From assembly GCA_018105865.1 (NCBI GenBank), contig CM030861.1:8197584-8261583 (forward strand): DNA of 64,000 nucleotides, in the 5' to 3' direction. The position numbers were made by a program, and so were the translations under genes. The notes beneath the pieces are model-generated. The model ran no database searches, was not told the DNA's origin, and worked only from the letters and a program-made list of their open reading frames with translations. The DNA comes from Metaphire vulgaris. Lineage: Eukaryota; Annelida; Clitellata; Crassiclitellata; Megascolecidae. How positions within the stretch are numbered: the first letter of the stretch is position 1; each line of letters begins with the position of its first letter. Below, piece by piece: positions 1 to 40,207 of this stretch.

Positions 1-156
1 AAGATATGAGGTTGGAGAGAGCATCTGGATATGTGAGAGTGTGTGTGCGCGCGTGTGTTTGTTTGCGTGTGTCTGCATCGATCCCATCTCCGAGACACCT
101 GTCATTACCATCTGGTTAATTAAAGGGTCATATAATTTACGGAATTTTTATAATAC

Positions 157-1314
157 CAGAAAAGGTCCGTTTTCCGTCAACAATCCAGCGAGTGAACTGC
201 ATCCGGGACCTCCATTCAACCACAGGATAACAGGGTCTTTTGACGGATTGCCCTGAGACTCGACAAACCTACATCGATTTAAAAGACGCATCATATTGCC
301 ACGAGACAGATGGCCCCATCAGAACCTTTTGTCAAAACACTAAGCCATGTTTAAGCATCAAGACGCACGTGAATTCGAAATAATCAATGACAAGACGCCT
401 AAAACTGTAATCAACTAAGACACAAGTCCATCAATGAATCAGTTAAATAATCAGTTGATAATACAATAGTTCTTGTATAGCTCCATGATCTCTTTCAGAA
501 GAATTGTGTGCAAGGACGAGGATAAAAACGAGGACCTTCCCCCAAGGGCGAGGATAAGGACGAGGACCGATTCCCCCACCGAAGGACAAGAATAGGGAAG
601 AGGACTTCAAATTGGTCCTTACGGACAAATTAAGATCAGGACGCGGATTAACATCACTACAGTAGTGTCTGAATTGGACATTTATGACACTGTCTTCTAG
701 AAACGTTTCGTTGTTGTTTTGTAGACGCAAAGACAATAGGACAAAGAAGCAGAATACGTAAATGCGCTGACTAGAGGACAAGAGGGCAAAGATAGATTTT
801 GTATAGTAAGACCAAAAGACCATAGTGCGCATGAATGGAATGGTGGGACTCAGTATCTCTCACACATGGCACATTGTACTGGGTCACTATAAACCAATTA
901 TTTTTATCATCAAATATTATGGTGGTTGTTCTTTCTCTCAGAAACCAAAGTTCGTTACGAACTTTGGCACATCTCAAGTCCAACCTACAGTACGGTCGTC
1001 GACGCAGCCAACCATTACACTAATTTGAAATTAGGCGCATTACATTTATTTAATCAGCGTTTCCCGATATCGCCATAATGGAAGTCCTAGTGTAGCATCT
1101 TAAGAATTGACTGAGGTGTCGAAGCAACATTTTTTTACCAGTAATGCAATCTTCTTGTCCCAGTAGCTTTCAGGTAGCCAGAAAACTGACGAAAGTTTGG
1201 TTTATAGGAAAGACCAGGGAGGTCAGTTATTTCATCACCTGAGATCGCAGAGTCAACAGAATTGACAGTGCTTCCGAAGAAGAACAGGACAAATATGAAC
1301 GAAGCTGTCGACAT
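157..1314 (-). CDS. Serine carboxypeptidase (cathepsin A-like), gene A, exons 1-2 only
   Basis: 5' end of a lysosomal/secreted serine carboxypeptidase gene that continues beyond the left edge. Exon 1 is 1139-1314 and exon 2 is 157-268. Exon 1 starts with a signal peptide ([19 protein letters not shown]), followed by [15 protein letters not shown] and [14 protein letters not shown], the usual N-terminus of the family. Exon 2 carries the oxyanion-loop motif [10 protein letters not shown]. The junction is phase 2 (TG|G restores Trp), with donor GTAAAA and acceptor TGTAG. I chose this Met because all three array copies share it and it directly precedes the hydrophobic stretch; the longer in-frame extension differs between copies. 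The only clear residue change against B in exon 2 is SSLAG for SSLLG. Function (acyl carboxypeptidase in an acidic compartment) is inferred from family membership; the catalytic residues are off-window. Confidence 0.88.
490..665. repeat. GGACGAGGATAA-type minisatellite arm of a hAT-like element (unit 1)
   Basis: Degenerate tandem GGACGAGGA/TAAGGACGAG units ending in GATTAACATCACT. The same sequence forms the arms of the hAT element at 11355-12236. Counterparts are 18290-18445 (unit 2) and 35630-35745 (unit 3), so this copy predates the array duplication. The frames read as Lys-Asp-Glu-Asp repeats and are not genes. Confidence 0.75.
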
Positions 1315-1736
1315 TTGAGCAGATTCTACAAGCAATAACACATACAAGCAATGACCGTTATCTTCATTAATTATATATTAACAAAACGCTTCAGCAAACA
1401 TGGACATATTGGTATTACACTAAACGAAACAATGAATCCAATAATTCTTTAGAAACGAAAATCACGCTTAAGAACGAAAATGAAACGTTCACTAAATTTC
1501 TACTAGTGGGGTAAATTAGTTGATTTTACCCGAACAAAGATCAATCAAATTCATAAAATCACGGACGAAAAACTTCGCATTCTCTACTTACTCAGTAGCC
1601 TTACCTCTCTTACTCACATGCTCAGCTTAAACGAATTCAGAAAAGCAAAGCATTCTAAACGCTAGAAGCGATCTTTTATAGTCGCTTAATTTGGAGCGTG
1701 ATTAAGAAAGTCACGAGACAACTGCACAGAACAGTT

Positions 1737-1742
1737 CACGTG
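1737..1742. promoter_or_regulatory. CACGTG E-box upstream of gene A
   Basis: A CACGTG core in the context CAGTTCACGTGCGTT, 423 bp upstream of the gene A start codon. Its counterparts lie at 20651-20656 (gene B, 419 bp) and 37144-37149 (gene C, 743 bp, because of later insertions). CACGTG is the core of the CLEAR element bound by TFEB-type factors at lysosomal genes, but the flanks match the full palindrome poorly. Confidence 0.35.
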
Positions 1743-2337
1743 CGTTAAAGATCATCAGATTAAGACCCGACGAAAAGCAACCGGCGGCAAAGACCGACGA
1801 AACTTAAGTAACTTCGTGAGCCAAGATTGTGCTGATTAGATAATACATGGTTAATTATACATGAATGTTTCAGACTTTAGAGAGCACTATTTGGCCGTTT
1901 GCTGATGCATTAGAGCCTCACAGCACTGCACTTCGAGGACTTATAGACTATGATCCCTCACTATGCCTAAATATGTGAACACTCTTTCGAGGAACTCTAT
2001 CATCATGGAAAGTTGATTTTGTTTTGGCAAAGTTTCCATTGCAAGTGTATCGCGTGTTTCTACATTGCCAATTTCGAATGGTCGACTAATTGCATAATTT
2101 CCCAATCTGTCATCTAAGAGCGATCGTTCGGGTGCAATTGGCGGGTCAAAGATATAATACACGCAGAAGATTGTATGGTAGCCAATTCCTCAGACGATGA
2201 GGTTCAAAATTTTTGTCATTTATAATGCTATTATAATGAAATCATTAAGATTTTTATCAAGAAGCAGCTGACAGAAATGCCATTAAAGCCAATTATGGAA
2301 ACTGATGGGCAAAATCAGGTATATGCAACAAGTGCAA

Positions 2338-2772
2338 TCTATAATATTAAGATCCTTATTCTGTATGTCTGTTACCTTCAAGCGTTCTCATTGGTTGACA
2401 AAGAAGCGTTTGACGAAGCGTACGTTTAGCACGGTTTAGTCGAGTCATTGCAGCGTCAGAGGGGTGGGCGTGCGACGACGTTGCTATTGGTAACAATTAT
2501 TCGTAGCTTGAGGAAGTTGCGCAATTTTAACGTACATTTTAACGTACAAAAATACGTGTACAGCGTCACAAATGGTCACAGTTGCGTGATTTTAACGTAC
2601 ATAGACCTAATTATTACGTGGCGCAGAGCTTGGCTAGGTAGCGTATGTACAGTACATCATTTAAATGTTGTTCAGCATGAATTCAATGATTGGGTATTAG
2701 GTATAGGTATTGGATTAGTATTATCATGCACTGCGAGCGAAGCGAGCGCGAGCGAAGCGAGCATCTTTCTAG
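2338..2772 (+). mobile_element. Non-autonomous Helitron-like element (unit 1)
   Basis: Starts TCTATAATATTAA and ends CTAG after the GCGAGCGAAGCGAGC repeat and ATCTTT. There is no target duplication. Unit 2 has the empty site (GGCAA|TATATTTT near 21250) and the third unit a similar one near 38970. Filled and empty sites differ only by the insert and a T-to-C change at the right flank. Insertion between A and T, 5' TC and 3' CTAG are Helitron hallmarks. Confidence 0.85.
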
Positions 2773-2872
2773 CATATTTTTATAAACGTCCGGGCAACAT
2801 ATTCCTTCATCCAAAATCTTACGCCAAATCAAAAAATAACATCTACAGTGTAGTACAGATAATAACAATTAA

Positions 2873-3850
2873 TAAGTAAGTAAGTGAGTAAGTAAGTAGG
2901 TAAAATATCGCGGATTTCTATAGCGCCTTGGAAAGCAGCACAACAGTAGCTGCTTATTCTTAGGCGCTCAGCCTTTCTTAAATTAGCTAAGAGAAAGATG
3001 CATGATCAGCCAGGCAATAGTCAACATCCAAAGGGCAGTGAGGCTAGGTTGTTACAGCTATGGAGGGAATGATTTTAGAAAAAGGAAGGATTTAAGCTTA
3101 GACCTGAAGACTTGAGGAGATCATGCAGGGATTATGGGAAATGACGATTCAGATTTTATTGCTTGAAAGTGTTCAAGTCTGCGGAGAGAAGCTGGAATAG
3201 AGTTCCAAAGTTCAGGTGCAGCGTATGACAAGGCACGGTTGCAAATTTTCAGGGATGACTGATTCAGCGGGCGTGACAGAATAAGATGAGATGATGAACG
3301 TGTGGGTCGAGGAGGCTGAGGGGTTAATAGTGATCTAAGGTAGACAGGTTTTGATGACGACTGAAGTGAGCTATATGTAAGTGTTATTATCTTATATTGG
3401 ATACGTTCAGTTATTTTAGGCCAATGTAATGATTTTAGTGTGGGTGAAATATGAGAGAATTTAGGTGACTTAGTAACAGCGCGAGCAAGTGCATTTTGTA
3501 TTGATTGCAATTTCTTGATGGAGGCTTTGGGAAGGTTATAGTAGAGGGAGTTACAATAATCTAATTTGGAGTGGACTAATGAGGTGGCAATTGTGGAAGC
3601 AGTTTTGGTACCAAGGCAAGGGCGTAGGCGGCGAAGGTCACGAATATGAACATAGCAGGCTTTTGAAAGTTGGGAGGTTTGTGATTCGAAATTTAGAAAA
3701 GAATCATATTTGAATCTGAGATTTCTTGCAGTTGAAACAGGGATTGTTGTGGTGTCAGGAGCCAAAACTAGTTTAGGGTTGTCAATTTTTTGAGTTATAT
3801 TGTCCAACTCGTAAGGCTCATGTACAGGTACCTGACTTTTCACTGGCTGT
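2873..3850 (-). mobile_element. 5'-truncated non-LTR retrotransposon (CR1/L2-like), old copy in unit 1
   Basis: Encodes the C-terminal part of a reverse transcriptase ORF at 3121-3843, including KLDYCNSLYYNLPK and ALSYAAPELWNSIPASLRR, typical of CR1/L2/Jockey-type elements. The 3' UTR (CGCGGATTTCTATAGCGCC) ends in a (CTTA)n tail. The copy is shared with unit 2, so it inserted before the duplication. Confidence 0.8.
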
Positions 3851-5263
3851 CAAGAAAAAAAATCTCAACTAAATTGTAAAACTGTTTCAGTGTTCTTCTT
3901 CGCTCTAGTCCAAAAAGCATTTATGAGCAAAGAAAATGTCATCAGTCCTATTGGAGAATAGAGTCTGATTATATAGGACAACCGCTAACTTCGTTTCTGA
4001 TAGAATATAGTGGGGGGGGGGGAATTCATGATGTCTGTGAATAGTGTTGTAATGGGCTATTACCTTTAATAAATTTAATCTAGTGTCAAAGTGGCGAAAT
4101 TTTAATAAATGACAAAACGTCTATCACATTCTTCCATTTTTCTTTTGACGACGCTACTGAAAGTCCCGAGACTGTCTTCATCATTCTTTGAATAAACAAT
4201 AATTTTAAGAAGTGCGATCCGTCTTCTGCGATATCTTCATTGAAAGCATTCTCCTCTATATCGAAATCTGTTTTCTTGTCTGTGCAATCTTCGTCGGTAT
4301 GTATGTATTCTATAATGTAGGATTGTCATCTTCATTCGTTACTGTAGTCCCAAATAAAGTTGCTACTTCGGACGTTAATTGGACCCACCTAGTAGTTCTG
4401 CTTCGCACCAATGGAGTTCGCCACCGTCTGATGCATTTCCAGGTAGGCTGTTATAGATTTGATTATCTTTCTTTTAAATTCTAAGTTGTCGTTATTAAAG
4501 CACATTATTAATTTGTAATACTCCGTGTTATTGGGAATTTTGCTTTCTTTATTCTCAAGCACAGCTGTCCCACTCCAGGGCAGGGTTTAGCTATTTTGAA
4601 TGCGTTGCCCTTATCCATTCTTAATGATTACGGCCATCAACCTTAGAGAAAATTCGTTACGATAGTCCGCAGGAGAGGGTCGCAAGAAATGGGTTTCCCC
4701 CTGTCCGCGGGTATAATCCTTCCTATAGGAGCTTATGGGAATTGCGTTGCAATAAGCCACGTCTTTTTTTCTATCGTACTCTGTCAACTGTTAAGTTTCC
4801 ATCTTTGAAATTGACCTTGCGTGGCTGATGGTTTCGACGGTTTTTATGGATTACGGAGTGTGGTGATGATGATGAATGATGACGGCTGAGTTCGAATCAT
4901 TTCTCAAAAAGAACACGCAATTCACTATTTTTCCTTAACACTGTCCCAAAATAATCTGCGAAAGGTAAGCTATGCAAATAAGGTTAATTGAAAACATGAC
5001 TTTATTGCAGTAGACTGACAATCAAAAAGATTTCAAAAGCAAGACGCAGACTAAGAATGACATCAAACTATCCATGGATAGAAAATTTAACTGCTAAAAG
5101 AGGCTATTGCATCTTCCTAATTTTGCACCAAAATAATCAATTGATACGTATAAACTATAGAAATAACACAGCGGATAAGCAGTTACACAATACGAGGATG
5201 AAATGAATTAGATTGCTTAATCGACAAATCAAAAATTTCTGAACATTTGATAATTTTCTGGAT

Positions 5264-20232
<14,969 letters not shown>

Positions 20233-21350
20233 TTGAGCAGATTCTACAAGCAATAACACATACAAGCAATGACCGTTATCTTCATTAATTATTAACAAAG
20301 AGCTTCAGCAAACATGAACGTATTGGTATTACACTAAACGAAACAATGAATCCAATAATTATTTAGAAACGAAAATCACGCTTAAGAACGAAAATGAAAC
20401 GTTCACTAAATTTGTACTAGTGAGGTAAATTAGTTGATTCCATCCGACCATAGATCAATCAGATTCAAAAAATCAGGGACGAAAAGCTTCGCATTCTCTA
20501 CTTACTCAGTAGCCTTACCTCTCTTACTCACATGATCAGCTTTAACGAATTGAGAAAAGCAAAGCATTCTAGACGCTACCAACGATCTTTTATAGTCGCT
20601 TAATTTGGAGCGTGATTAAGAAAGTCACGAGACAACTGCACAGAACAGTTCACGTGCGTTAAAGATCATCGGATTAAGACTTGGCAGAAAGCAACCGGCG
20701 GCAAAGACCGACGAAACTTAAGTAACCTTGGAAGCCAAGATGTGCTGATTAGATAATACTTGGTTAATTATACATGAATGTTTCAGACTTTAGAGAGCAC
20801 TATTTGGTCGTTTTCTGATGCATTAGAGCCTCACAACACTGCACTTCGAGGACTTATAGACTATGATCCCTCACTATGCCTAAATACGTGAACACTCTTT
20901 CGAGGAACTCTATTATCATGGAAAGTTGATTTTGTTTTGGCAAAGTTTCCATTGCAAGTGTATCGCGTGTTTCTACATTGCCAATTTCGAATGGTCGACT
21001 AAATGCATAATTTCCCAATCTGTCATCTATGAGCGATCGTTCGGGTGCAATTGGCAGGTCAAAGATATAATACATGCAGAAGATTGTATGGTAGCCAATT
21101 CCTCAGACGATGAGGTTCAAAATTTTTTGTAATTTATAATGCTATTACAATGAAATCATTAAGATTTTTATCAAGAAGCAACTGACAGAAATGCCATTAA
21201 AGCGGATTATGGAAACTGATGGGCTAAATCAGGTATATGCAACAAGGGCAATATATTTTTATGAACTTCCGGACAACATATTCCTTCATCCAAAATCTTA
21301 CGCCAAATCAAAAAAGAACATCTACAGTGTAGTACAGATAATAACAATTA

Positions 21351-21351
21351 A

Positions 21352-21393
<42 letters not shown>

Positions 21394-22290
21394 GGTAAAA
21401 TCTCGCGGATTTCTATAGCGCCTTGGAAAGCAGCACAACAGTAGCTGCTTATTCTTAGGCGCTCAGCCTTTCTTAAATTAGCTAAGGGAAAGATGCATGA
21501 TCAGCCAGGCAATAGTCAACATCCAAAGGGCAGTGAGGCTATGTTGTTACAGCTTTGGAGAGAATGATTTTAGAAAAAGGAAGGATTTAAGCTTAGACCT
21601 GAAGACTTGAGGAGATAATGCAGGGATTATGGGAAATGACGATTCAGATTTTATTGCTTGAAAGTGTTCAAGTCTGCGGAGAGAAGCTGGGATAGAGTTC
21701 CAAAGTTCAGGTGAGGCGTATGACAAGGCACGGTTGCAAATTTTCAGGGATGACTGATTCAGCGGGCGTGACAGAATAAGATGAGATGATGAACGTGTGG
21801 ATCGAGGAGGCTGATGGGGTAATAGTGATCTAAGGTAGACAGGTTTTGATGACGACTGAAGTGAGCTATATGTAAGTGTTATTATCTTATATTTGATACG
21901 TTCAGTTATTTTAGGCCAATGTAATGATTTTAGTATGGGTGAAATATGAGAGAATTTAGGTGACTTAGTAACAGCGCGAGCTAGTGCATTTTGTATTGAT
22001 TGCAATTTGTTGATGAAGGCTTTGGGAAGGTTATAGTAGAGGGAGTTACAATAATCTAATTTGGAGTGGACTATTGAGGTGGCAATTGTGGAAGCAGTTT
22101 GGTACCAAGGCAAGGGCGTAGGCGGCGAAGGTCACGAATATGAACATAGCAGGCTTTTGAAAGTTGGGAGATTTGTGATTCGAAGTTTAGAAAAGAATCA
22201 TATTTGAATCCGAGATTTCTTGCAGTTGACACAGGGATTGTTGTGGTGTCAGGAGCCAAAACTAGTTTAGGATTGTCCATTTTTTAGTTA
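21351..22290 (-). mobile_element. CR1/L2-like LINE fragment, unit 2 copy of 2873-3850
   Basis: Same element and same position as in unit 1, with a longer (CTTA)n tail. The reverse transcriptase frame is split by a 1-bp deletion near 22100 (frames 21547-22113 and 22071-22280). Confidence 0.85.
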
Positions 22291-23759
22291 TATTGTCCAA
22301 ATCGTAAGGCTCATGTACAGGTACCTGACTTTTCACTGGCTGTCAAGAAAAAAATCTCAACTGAATTGTAAAACTGTTTGAGTGTTCTTCTTCGCTCTAG
22401 TCCAAAAATCATTTATGAACAAAGAAAATGTCATCAGCCCTATTGGAGAATAGAGTCTGATTATATAGGACAACCGTTAACTTCGTTTCTGATAGAATAT
22501 AGTGAGGGGGAATTCATGATGTCGTCTGTGAATAGTGTTGTAATGGGCTATTACCTTTAATAAATTTAATCTAGTGTCAAAGTGGCGAAATTTTAATAAA
22601 TGACAAAACGTCTATCACATTCTTCCATTTTTCTTTTGACGACGCTACTGAAAGTCTCGAGACTGTCTTCATCATTCTTTGCTTTGAATAAACAATAATT
22701 TTAAGAAGTGCGATCCGTCTTCTGCGATATCTTCATTGAAAGCATTCTTCTCAATATCGAAATCTGTTTTCTTGTCTGTGCAATCTTCGTCGGTATGTAT
22801 GTATTCTATAATGTAGTATTGTCATCTTCATTCGTTACTGTAGTCCCAAATGAAGTTGCTACTTCGGACGTTAATTGGACCATGCAGCCTAGTAGTTACG
22901 CTACGCACGAATGGAGTTCGCCACCGTCTGATGAATTGCCAGGTCGGCTATTATAGATTTGATAATCTTTCTATTAAATTCTAATTTGTCGTTATTAAAG
23001 AACATTATTAATTTGTAATACTCCGTGGGCATTTTGCTTTCTTTATTCTCAAGCACAGCTGTCGCACGCCAGGGCAGGGCCTAGTTATTTTGAATGCGTT
23101 TCCCTTATCCATTCTTAATGAATTACGGCCATCAACCTTAGAGAAAATTCCTTACGACAGTCCGCAGGAGTGGGTCAGAAGAAGTGCGTCCCTCCTGTCC
23201 GCGAGTTTAATCCTTCCTATAGGAGCCTATGGGAATTGCGTTGCATTAAGCCACATCTTTTTTCTATCGCACTCTGTCAACTGTTAAGTTTACCATATTT
23301 GAAATTGACCTTGCGTGGCTGATGGCTTCGACGGTTTTTATGGATTACGGAGTGTGGTGATGATGATGAATGATGACGGCTGAGTTCGAATCAATTCTCA
23401 AAAAGAAAACGCAATTCACTATTTTTCCTTAACACTATCCCAAAATAATCTGCGAAAGGTAAGCTATGCAAATAGAGGTTAATTGAAAACATGACTTTAT
23501 TGCAGTAGACTGACAATCAAAAAGATTTCAAAAGCAAGACGCAGACTAAGAATGACATCAAACTATCCACGGAAAGAAAATTTAACTGCTAAAAGAGGCT
23601 ATTGCATCTACTTAGTTTTGCACCAAAATAATCAATTGATGCGTATAAACTATAGAAATAACACAGCTGCTAAGCAGTTACACAACACCCAAGAAGAAAT
23701 GAATTAGATTGTTTAATCAACAAATCAAAAAGTTCTGAACATTTGATCATTTTCTGGAA

Positions 23760-36401
<12,642 letters not shown>

Positions 36402-36735
36402 TTGAGCAGATTCTACAAGCAACAACACATACAAGCAATGACCGTTATCTTCATTAATTATTAACAAATCGCTTCAGCAAACATGGGCATATTGGTATTA
36501 CACTAAACGAAACAATGAATCCAATAATTATTTAGAAACGAAAATCACGCTTCAGAACAGAAATGTAACGCGTTCATTAAACTTCTACTTATGAGAAAGA
36601 AATAAGAAAGAAATAAGAAATGGTTGCTGAAGGGATCATGGATCCCGCATGAAAGTAACCAGTACATATGAAATTTTATAATGAGGTAAATTAATTGATT
36701 TTATCCGACCATAGATCAATCAGATGCATAAAATT

Positions 36736-36963
36736 TTCTTCTTCCTCCTTTCCTCTTCCTCCTCCTCCTCCTCCTCCTCGTCTTCTTCTTATTCTTCAGA
36801 TAATCTGCCCAAAGATAAGTTCCATACTCCAGCGTTGCCACTCTTTTCTATCTTGAGCTTTTATCTTCAGAGTTGACTACTACTTGTTTTTTGCCTTAGA
36901 GTCTGGCATCCACCCAAGCATCGATGTCCTTTTTGAGCTTTCTCTTTCACCTTTCCTTCTAAA
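36736..36963 (-). mobile_element. LINE 3'-end fragment with (CCT)n/(CTT)n tail, upstream of gene C
   Basis: On the minus strand the frames resemble the degenerate C-terminal tail of an RTE-like element (AQDRKEWQRW) followed by an AAGAAG/GAGGAG tail. Only unit 3 has it. Confidence 0.45.
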
Positions 36964-37301
36964 TTCACCGATGAAAAACTTCGCAATCTACTACTTACCC
37001 AGTAGCCTTACCTCTCTTACTCACATGCTCAGCTTAAACGAATTGAGAAAAGCAAAGCATTCTAGACGCTATCAACGATCTTTTATAGTCGCTTAATTTG
37101 GAGCGTGATTAGGAAAATCACGAGACAACTGCACTGAACAGTTCACGTGCGTTAAAGATCATCAGATTAAGACCTGGCAAAAAGCAACCGGCGGCAAAGA
37201 CCGACGAAACTTAAGCAACTTTGGAAGTTAAGATTTTTTTTGATTAGGCCTACTGCACCTAATATTTGATTAATTATACTTGAATGTTTTAGATTTTAAA
37301 G

Positions 37302-37882
37302 TAGAGGTGGGCAAGCTACGACTCTCGGGCGGCGTGTCTTTCGCCACCAGATTCCATGTGGCCAGCAAGATCATTTTTTTAAAAATATGCACACGACTGG
37401 CAGAAAGTGAGATAATTTCAATTTTTTAAGGGGAAGTTTGAAATTAATTTCTGACTACAACGCACAATGCATCTCATTGATAAAACAACATGGCTAACGC
37501 TGATGATTGCGTAAGACTATAAGTCATTAGTAAAATGCATCACGTATGTCAGCATCTTAATTATAAGCATTTTGACTTTTTCTACTGTAGGCAGGGCCAT
37601 ATTAAGGCGGGGGCTGAGGGGGCTGTAGCCCTCGGTCCATCATGAAAATAGGCCCACCGATTTTCGAGATAACCTTTTTTTGCTTGTCAGCACGATTTGC
37701 AGCACGATTTGGAAAGGGGATAACCTTTTTTGCTTGTCAGAGATTTTCAGGATAGGCGACGGCCTTTTTTCTCAGCCCCAGGCCCACTCGGACCTTAATC
37801 CGGCCCTGACTGTAGGTGCGGACCGTTTAATACAGTGTCAGGTTTAATGCGGCCCTTTAAAGAAAACGTTTGTCCACCGCTG
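37302..37882. mobile_element. hAT element remnant (AGGTGGGCAAGCTACG end) with a nested MITE
   Basis: Ends TAGAGGTGGGCAAGCTACG and CGTTTGTCCACCGCTG, the CAGNGGTGGGCAAACT type of hAT terminus. Flanks TTTTAAAG and CCTTAGAA, against the uninserted unit 1 sequence CTTTAGAG. Specific to unit 3. Confidence 0.7.
37592..37808. mobile_element. hAT-type MITE (CAGGGCC...TTAAGGC ends), nested
   Basis: Ends CAGGGCCATATTAAGG and CCTTAATCCGGCCCTG. Perfect 8-bp duplication ACTGTAGG at 37584-37591 and 37809-37816. Two copies of the shared internal word at 37669-37690 and 37719-37740. Confidence 0.9.
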
Positions 37883-38089
37883 CCTTAGAATATCATTTGG
37901 TTGTTTGCTGCTGCATGCTGCATCAATTGAACCTCACTATAATGAATCTTCGAGATAGTATACACCCCCCACTTTGCTTAAATTTGTGAACACGCGTTAG
38001 AGGAACTCTGCTGTCAATGAAAGTTGATTGTGTTTCGGCAAAGTTCCCATTGTAACTGAAGCGCATATTTCTACATTGTTAATTTAGAA

Positions 38090-38705
38090 CTAGAAAGATG
38101 CTCGCTTCGCTCGCGCTCGCTTCGCTCGCAGTGCAGGATAATACTAATTCAATACCTATACCTAATACCCAATCATTGAATTCATGCTGAACTGTTGATC
38201 GCCACCTAGCCAAGCTCTGCGCCACGTAGTAATTAGGCCTATGTACGTTAAAATCACGCAACTGTGGCCATTTGTGACGCTGTACACGTATTTTTTGTGT
38301 ACGCTAAAATGTACGTTAAAATTGAGCAACTACCTCAGGCTGCGAACAATTGTTACCAATATCAACGTCGTCGCACGCCCAGCCATCTGACGCTGCAATG
38401 ACTCGACTAAACCGTGTTAAACTACGATTCTACGAACAATTGTTACCAATAGCAACGTCGTCTTCGAACATCGTCCACCAACGCATCGCGACGTAAGGAC
38501 TAAACGGTCTACCAATAGTCAACGCTCGTCCACCAACGCATCGCGACGTAAGGACTAAACCGTCTACCAATAGTCAACGCTCGCCCACCAACGCATCGCG
38601 ACGTAAGGACTAAACGGTCTAAACCGTCTACCAATAGTCAATCAATCAGAACGCTTGAAGGTAACAGACAGAGAGACATACAGATAAGGATTTTAATATG
38701 ATAGA
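38090..38705 (-). mobile_element. Non-autonomous Helitron-like element (unit 3)
   Basis: Minus orientation: CTAG at 38090-38093 and TC end (read as GA) at 38704-38705. The empty site AATTTCGAA|TGGTCGACTA is in unit 1 (about 2075) and unit 2 (about 20990). The filled site reads TTTAGAA|insert|TGGCCGACTA, an exact A|T insertion without duplication. Confidence 0.92.
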
Positions 38706-39331
38706 TGGCCGACTACCTGTATGATTTCCATATCTGTCATGTAATAGCGATCGTTTGGGTGATATTATTAGTGCAATTGGCAGGTCACATATAGGTCTAC
38801 AATACATGCAGAAATTTGTATGGCAGCCAATTCTTCAGACGACGAGGTTCAAGATTTATCATGGACAATATCATTATCATGCAGATCTAATTGTCAAAAA
38901 GCAACTGACAGAAATACCGATAAACTGATTGTGGAATCTGATGGGCAAAATCACCTGCAGACCTAGTTTTAACAAGTGCACTATATTTTTTAAAACGTCT
39001 GGACAAAATATTCCTTCATCCAAAATTTCGACCTCTGAGTAGATATAAGCTTAGTCGAATGGCCCTGCAGTAGTTACTTAATGAATTTCTGTTCGACTAT
39101 ATAGCCAGAGCTCGAATTGCTGGAGGGGTTTGGGGGTTCAGCCCTTCTTTAAAATGGCAGACCCTTCCTAGAGAAATGCAAAATGACAAAAGTGTAGATT
39201 CTTAAAACACCACGCTCGCCATGACCCCCCTTTCATTTTCTCACAATTCGAGCACTGTACAGTGTATATAGCCTACAGTAATCAGTCGTTTGCTGTAAAA
39301 AAAACGCACACGATCTATAATGGTAGAATGT

Positions 39332-39637
39332 CTATTCTCTGCTGTAGTATTTCGGTTTAAATCTCGGAATGGTTTTGAATTCGACGGCGTTCGACCGTGA
39401 GATCTTGCAGCTTCCATGGTTCTTTTCGTTGACGAATAGTACGACGTCGGCCATCTTCCCGTGCGCCAGCCTTTCGTCCTGACCGTTCGGACAGGGCGTC
39501 TGGACGAGTGCCGAGGCCAGGGGACACGACAGGATGTGCGCTCGTAGCGAAGCCGGATACGGAAAGGATCTGGAGCAGTTGGGAAAAGCGGGACAAGGCC
39601 AGTTGACGGGCATCGTGTTGTCGATGCTGGATTTCAC
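39332..39637 (-). CDS. Unassigned ORF with one C2HC zinc-finger-like motif
   Basis: The frame contains CPAFPNC, then F and L at the classical spacing, then H and C (C-X5-C-X3-F-X5-L-X2-H-X3-C), and continues to a stop at 39332. It has no upstream ATG before MPVNWPCP (about 39613), but a possible acceptor (AAATCCAG) precedes it, so it could be a terminal exon or a decayed fragment. The segment has higher GC than its surroundings. I do not recognise the protein. No other exon was found nearby. Confidence 0.3.
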   Translation of the reverse strand: MKSSIDNTMPVNWPCPAFPNCSRSFPYPASLRAHILSCPLASALVQTPCPNGQDERLAHGKMADVVLFVNEKNHGSCKISRSNAVEFKTIPRFKPKYYSRE

Positions 39638-39707
39638 AATTTCTTCTTTTCAACCTAAATCCTTCTTAAAACATTTAATAAGTATCATAATTAGGCTACA
39701 ATAGACC

Positions 39708-39708
39708 C

Positions 39709-39794
<86 letters not shown>
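39708..39794. repeat. (AAT)n microsatellite
   Basis: About 28 uninterrupted AAT units. Similar tracts in this window: 31859-31920 (AAT) next to 31818-31858 (ATG), and 50698-50760 and 51048-51092 (AAT). Confidence 0.9.
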
Positions 39795-39796
<2 letters not shown>

Positions 39797-40023
39797 CGGT
39801 TTAGAGTGTTTCAATATTGTCAAGCAAATACCTACGCAATGTACCACAACGAAAACCTCGAGGCTCGTTGAAACCTTGGCATTTTTATGAGCACACTTCC
39901 CCAAAATTCCAAATTTCCTCCCCGAAATTTCAGCGTGATCCAAACGCTTTGCGTTTATTTCTTTTTCTTTTGAGCGTTGGCCAACAAAAATGCTTCAGAG
40001 CGAAAAAGGTCTTTAGGAACATG

Positions 40024-40207
40024 CAGGGATATTTATGGGATTGTGAATTGGGGGGGTGTCGACCTCAAATTGGGGGGTGTCCGGAGCTAATTAGTGTGCA
40101 TTTTTATGCATACCGTTGTCACATTACCAAATTTTGGGGGTGTCGACCTCAGATTGGAAGGGGTGTTGGGAGGGTGTTAGGGGTGTGTGTGTGTAAAAAT
40201 ATCCCTG
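40024..40207. mobile_element. hAT-type MITE (CAGGGATATTT ends)
   Basis: Ends CAGGGATATTTATGGG and TAAAAATATCCCTG. Perfect 8-bp duplication GGAACATG at 40016-40023 and 40208-40215. It lies inside an older element whose right end (GGAACCGCCACTG) is near 40327. Confidence 0.88.
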
